DNA from: a virus
Virus record (IMG/VR): IMGVR_UViG_3300049733_000144
Coordinates: 1 to 61,214 of that record
Length of the DNA: 61,214 bases
Direction: 5' to 3' (one strand)
Positions 58,596-61,214 of the stretch are shown here, one piece after another; the first letter of the stretch is position 1; every line of letters begins with the position of its first letter. The translations under genes and the position numbers were made by a program. The notes below the pieces were generated by a model. It was not told the DNA's origin, made no database searches, and saw only the letters and a program-made list of their open reading frames with translations.

Positions 58596-59225
58596 GACGA
58601 TACCTTTCTTGACAGACGGATTCGTTGATGCCGCGACGCCGGCGGATTTGGCGACACCGCGCTGCTTGCCTGACGCGGCCAGCTTGGCGTCGTGGTCAGA
58701 ACGCAAGGCAACGTAATCAAAGCCGTCGTCCTTGTCGCGCGACGCCGCGTCGACTGCTTTGAGTGCCGTTATGCTCGCGTCAGAGTTGGCTGGTATGGTG
58801 ACCAGGCTGAGCTCGAGAACTTCGGTCTCGACGAACCGGATGCCTCGGCCATCGGCCTCGTCCATGAAGTTGAACTCGATCGGCCTGAAGCCGATGGACA
58901 CGCCGCGAACCAGGCCGAGCTTGACGGACTGCCAGGCCTCGTCCAGGCGGTCTTTCAAGTTTCCGGCATCTTCGGTGTCGGCGATCCTGGCTCGAAATCT
59001 GATGCCGTCCTTCGTGGCCTTCGCGAACGTGGCGTGGCCCACCGGTTGAGTGCGGTCGTGCTGCCACAGCAGAGGGAGGGGGTTCTTGAACTGCACTCCC
59101 AGTGGTTCTATGATGTCGCCGAGGCGGTCCGGCGTCGGCGTCGTGGCCACGCCTTCGATGACTCGCTGATCTTCCTTGATCGCCTTGACTTCGAGAACGC
59201 TGTAAGCTCTGCCGATCTGTGTCAT
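57195..59225 (-). CDS. Prohead protease - major capsid protein fusion (HK97 family)
   Basis: 676 residues from ATG 59225 (TGATG overlap with TerL). Residues 1-~165 are HK97 U35-type protease: VIEGVATTPTPDRLGDIIEP, LLWQHDRTQPVGHATFAK (catalytic His), VRGVSIGFRP (Ser) and VLELSLVTIPAN. From ~211 a delta-like coiled-coil scaffold, then the HK97-fold capsid domain from ~300 (WAGPLVVYQNMQNALIELLF; HKIAGIVPLTEELWRLSNPA; FYGFPVVASENIPA). An internal ATG at 58595 with AAGAAAGG upstream could give capsid protein alone. The usual arrangement is two genes. Confidence 0.88.
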   Translation of the reverse strand: MTQIGRAYSVLEVKAIKEDQRVIEGVATTPTPDRLGDIIEPLGVQFKNPLPLLWQHDRTQPVGHATFAKATKDGIRFRARIADTEDAGNLKDRLDEAWQSVKLGLVRGVSIGFRPIEFNFMDEADGRGIRFVETEVLELSLVTIPANSDASITALKAVDAASRDKDDGFDYVALRSDHDAKLAASGKQRGVAKSAGVAASTNPSVKKGIVMKQTIAEQISAYEATRLAKSERMAALMNKAAEEQVTLDDEQSQEYDALELDVKKIDEHLVRLRRQEEHNKKQAIAIGRVDDAQKASDARSGKSNGDNRVISARPPMDMSLGLFRLALAKFGARLEGISASEQARFLYPHCPEIELVTQLRAAQNPGTTTDSTWAGPLVVYQNMQNALIELLFAQSIIGRISGLLRVPFKVKVPRQTGGATVNWVGEGKVKPVSQLAFDTVTMEHHKIAGIVPLTEELWRLSNPAAEGLIRNNLVNEITEKMDRDFIDPTKAEESGVSPASITNGVSAVTATGTTAAALRTDVKTLFSTIASNNLSTSTGHWIMTEQQAIAISMMVNTLGNPEFPGVTPRGGSFYGFPVVASENIPATGGSPTDGYPLIFAIANQIMLADDGTVSIDVSREASLQMDSAPDSPATASTVLVSLWQHNMVAVKGERWITWKKARDNAVGYIQNAKYAE

Positions 59226-60796
59226 CACAGGACCATCATTTGAAACTCGGGGACCCTCTCCGGCACAGTGGCTGGCACGGCTCCAAGAGCCATGGCCAGA
59301 GCCACCATGCCGTCTATGCTGCCGCTGGACTTGTCTTTGGCCAGCTTCCTGTTCCCTGCCGCGTCTGTGGTGACCACGCTGTTGACGGCGCACATGGTCA
59401 TGATCGGGTGGTTGCCGTGAGCGATTCTCTTGTTGAGCATCTCGGCCTCGAGGTCGCGAAGCGCCGGACTCATCGACTTGAATCCCTGGCCGAACTCCAC
59501 GAAGTGATCTTCGATCATCTTCTCCGTGAAGCCGGACATCAGGAGCCACGGCTTGAGATGCTTGAAGTTCCAGATGTCGAACGCGATCTTGTCGATCTTG
59601 TGCGAGTCGAACAGCTTCCTGAGGCACGACGCGACGAAGCTGTAGTCCACGGACTTGCCGGGAGCGAGGAGGAGGTGGCCCTCTCTGGCCCACACGTCGT
59701 ACGGAACTCTGTCGCTCCTGGCCTTGTCTGTCAGGCCCTCCGACGGCAGCCAGAACGACGGGTGAACTTGCCAGACACCTCCGACGTTGCCGATCAGAAC
59801 CAGCGCCGTCAGGTCTTTGACTGACGACAGATCGAGGCCGCCGTAGACTCTCACTTTGTCTATCGACTTCGGCGCGTCTCCGCAGGATTTCCACAGCGAC
59901 GGCGACACGAACGGCGACGTGGCGTCGACGCGCTGGTTCAGGATCAGGTTGCGATATTCTGACTCGCGGGCCGGCATGCGTTCGGCGTCTCGAGCCATGG
60001 CCATGACTTCGTCGCGGTTGAGAAAATAATCGAACGCCGGATTAGCTAGCCTGATAGAGTCCTCAGAGAACGGATCGGCGTCCTCTGGCACGGTGTCCAG
60101 CCTGAGCACAACTCTGGGATCGTGGGCGGCGGTGGCGTCGTCGATCAGGATGGAAAGAAGGTCAGCGTCGGTCGGCGCCTGAGTGGAGATGACGATCGAC
60201 AGAGGCGCCTCTTGCGCGGCCGTCGCGGTCTCGAGAGCCTCGTAGAGCTCGGATCGCGGGCCGCGGACCTGGCCCAGCTCGTCGTGAACTATCAGAGCCG
60301 GAGACAGGCCGTACGCGGTGGTGGCCTCTGCCGACAGGGCTCTGTACTGAGTGCCGAGCATGGGACAGAGGAGCTGCTTGGCCGTGTCTCTGATCTGGAT
60401 CACGTCGCTGAGGTCTTGGCTCATGCGGACGATCTTGGCCGCGAGCGCGAACAGGAGGGCCGCCTGATCTCTGGACTGGGCCGCGCTGTACAAGTTGCTG
60501 TTGGGCCTGTGCTCCGGGCCGCAGAGGTGAAGGAGAACTATGATCGCGGCCTCGAACGTCTTTGCGTTCTTGCGGGCTCGGCTTATGATGGCGCGGCGCG
60601 TGCCGGCGGGGTTGTCGTAGATCTGGCGGAAATCCTCCGCCATGTAAGGCGCCAGGACCAGTTGATTTCCGACGAAGCGCCCCTCCGGTATCCGGCAGAA
60701 TCTCTGGACCCAGCGGGCGTTGCGCTCGGATCTGGATTCACTCGTTTTCTTCTTGCCAGGGGGCTTTCTTCTTCCTGCCGCCGACCGGATGGCCAT
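59225..60796 (-). CDS. terL: Terminase large subunit
   Basis: 523 residues. Terminase_1 family: Walker A variant SRARKNAKTFEAA (~69-81), Walker B SPALIVHDELGQ, coupling motif near IVISTQAPTD, and the nuclease domain with GLDLSSVKDLTALVLIG, FDIWNFKHLKPWLL and GSIDGMVALAMAL. Packages DNA into the prohead through the portal. ATG 60796 overlaps the small subunit by 59 nt. Confidence 0.93.
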   Translation of the reverse strand: MAIRSAAGRRKPPGKKKTSESRSERNARWVQRFCRIPEGRFVGNQLVLAPYMAEDFRQIYDNPAGTRRAIISRARKNAKTFEAAIIVLLHLCGPEHRPNSNLYSAAQSRDQAALLFALAAKIVRMSQDLSDVIQIRDTAKQLLCPMLGTQYRALSAEATTAYGLSPALIVHDELGQVRGPRSELYEALETATAAQEAPLSIVISTQAPTDADLLSILIDDATAAHDPRVVLRLDTVPEDADPFSEDSIRLANPAFDYFLNRDEVMAMARDAERMPARESEYRNLILNQRVDATSPFVSPSLWKSCGDAPKSIDKVRVYGGLDLSSVKDLTALVLIGNVGGVWQVHPSFWLPSEGLTDKARSDRVPYDVWAREGHLLLAPGKSVDYSFVASCLRKLFDSHKIDKIAFDIWNFKHLKPWLLMSGFTEKMIEDHFVEFGQGFKSMSPALRDLEAEMLNKRIAHGNHPIMTMCAVNSVVTTDAAGNRKLAKDKSSGSIDGMVALAMALGAVPATVPERVPEFQMMVL

Positions 60797-61169
60797 TCAG
60801 ATTCACCAGTGACTGTTGAGTGAGCCTCATCTTCGTGGCTAACATGGCGATGGTCCTGGACTCACGCTCCTGCATGGCCAGCATGACGTTCCGCTCTTCC
60901 ATCGTCGTCGGCGGCGCGTCAGCCAGCTGTTCCGCTATCCTCCTGGCCTGGACCACGTGACGGCAGAACTGGACCAGGACGGGATAAGTTCCTGGCGTGA
61001 ACCACTCTGCCGGAGCGGCGTCAACCACCAGGTGCCACGTGTCGCGCTCTTCTCTGCTGGTGAGCTCGCGCGGCGGCTGCGGGCGCTCGATCCGCTCGAG
61101 GACGTCGGTCCGCGGGCCTCCGATCATCATGTTCAAGGCCGCCGCACTTATTCTGCCGCGCTGCTTCAC
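60738..61169 (-). CDS. terS: Terminase small subunit (P27-like)
   Basis: 143 residues from GTG 61169 with AGGGG 6 nt upstream. TDVLERIERPQPPRELTSRE, then WHLVVDAAPAEWFTPGTYPV, then FCRHVVQARRIAEQLADA resembles the P27 small-terminase family. Binds the packaging start and activates TerL. First late gene at the window edge. Confidence 0.83.
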   Translation of the reverse strand: MKQRGRISAAALNMMIGGPRTDVLERIERPQPPRELTSREERDTWHLVVDAAPAEWFTPGTYPVLVQFCRHVVQARRIAEQLADAPPTTMEERNVMLAMQERESRTIAMLATKMRLTQQSLVNLNGHPVGGRKKKAPWQEENE

Positions 61170-61214
61170 GTTAGCCCCTGATCTCGGCGGAAATGCACAT
61201 TAAAGTTTTTGTGG
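61170..61214. other. Right end of window, non-coding upstream of terS
   Basis: 45 bp holding only the ribosome-binding site of terS and an AT-rich end (CATTAAAGTTTTTGTGG). No direct repeat with the left end of the window is evident, so there is no sign here of terminal redundancy. Likely cos-side sequence. Confidence 0.35.

Noticed and set aside
59226-59894. Upstream extension of the protease-capsid frame into terL
   Set aside because: The extra ~220 codons are Arg/Gln/Gly-rich, antiphase to terL, and the ATG at 59225 with TGATG coupling is the natural start.
1-61214. CRISPR array, insertion sequence or transposase
   Set aside because: No spaced direct repeats of CRISPR type and no transposase motifs found; the repeats present are the GGCNN arrays, the promoter cassettes, the 232-bp duplication and repeats inside fibre genes.

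Overview
The window looks like a complete, or nearly complete, genome of a tailed dsDNA phage (class Caudoviricetes, HK97-type capsid, long-tailed siphovirus plan). It carries small and large terminase, portal, a prohead protease-capsid fusion, head-tail connectors, tail tube, tail chaperone, a 660-residue tape measure, tail-tip proteins and a lysis cassette. I see no integrase, excisionase, repressor or partition locus, so a strictly lytic life style is inferred. Several small proteins resemble ones I associate with phages and genomes of Alphaproteobacteria, especially Rhizobiales. That makes an alphaproteobacterial host likely but not proven. The window ends fall between the HNH endonuclease gene (59-838) and the small terminase gene (60738-61169), where cos ends lie in HK97-like phages. 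The conventional map would be the reverse complement.

Layout. (a) 59-3975, leftward: primase-helicase, a NusG-like protein and an HNH/P-loop protein; read across the ends this leads directly into the late genes. (b) 4112-22714, rightward early/middle block: a FAD oxidoreductase, an FkbM methyltransferase, thymidylate synthase ThyX, a HAD phosphatase, a DnaQ-like exonuclease, a uracil-DNA-glycosylase-like protein, a DnaE-type replicative polymerase, a PD-(D/E)XK nuclease, many small genes, a ParB-like protein, a DUF932 protein and an SNF2-type helicase. (c) 22873-23279, two small rightward genes. (d) 61169-23290, leftward late block: packaging and head genes, connectors, a collagen-like protein, a block of about 13 glycosyltransferase/methyltransferase/acetyltransferase genes (44642-53705), large beta-helix and repeat-rich fibre proteins, tail genes, receptor-binding proteins and lysis genes.

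How it works together. The early block supplies almost a whole replisome: primase-helicase, polymerase III alpha, a proofreading exonuclease and dTMP synthesis. The NusG-like factor sits at the head of the roughly 40 kb leftward late transcript and may be its antiterminator. The late transcript probably ends at a strong leftward terminator at 22713-22760. The glycan block lies inside the structural operon next to a collagen-like protein and fibre genes, so its likely targets are virion surface proteins, or possibly the host envelope or a sugar precursor.

Most unusual features: two arrays of perfectly phased GGCNN pentamers (7199-7263 and 7912-8031) flanking one gene that also carries a +1 frame disruption; a family of about eight cassettes with a TTACTTAC box set a fixed distance from an extended -10 element, each in front of tiny genes; a 232-bp duplication whose two copies encode an identical 49-residue protein with only synonymous changes; the glycan/methyltransferase block; the NusG-like protein; and the protease-capsid fusion with an internal start.
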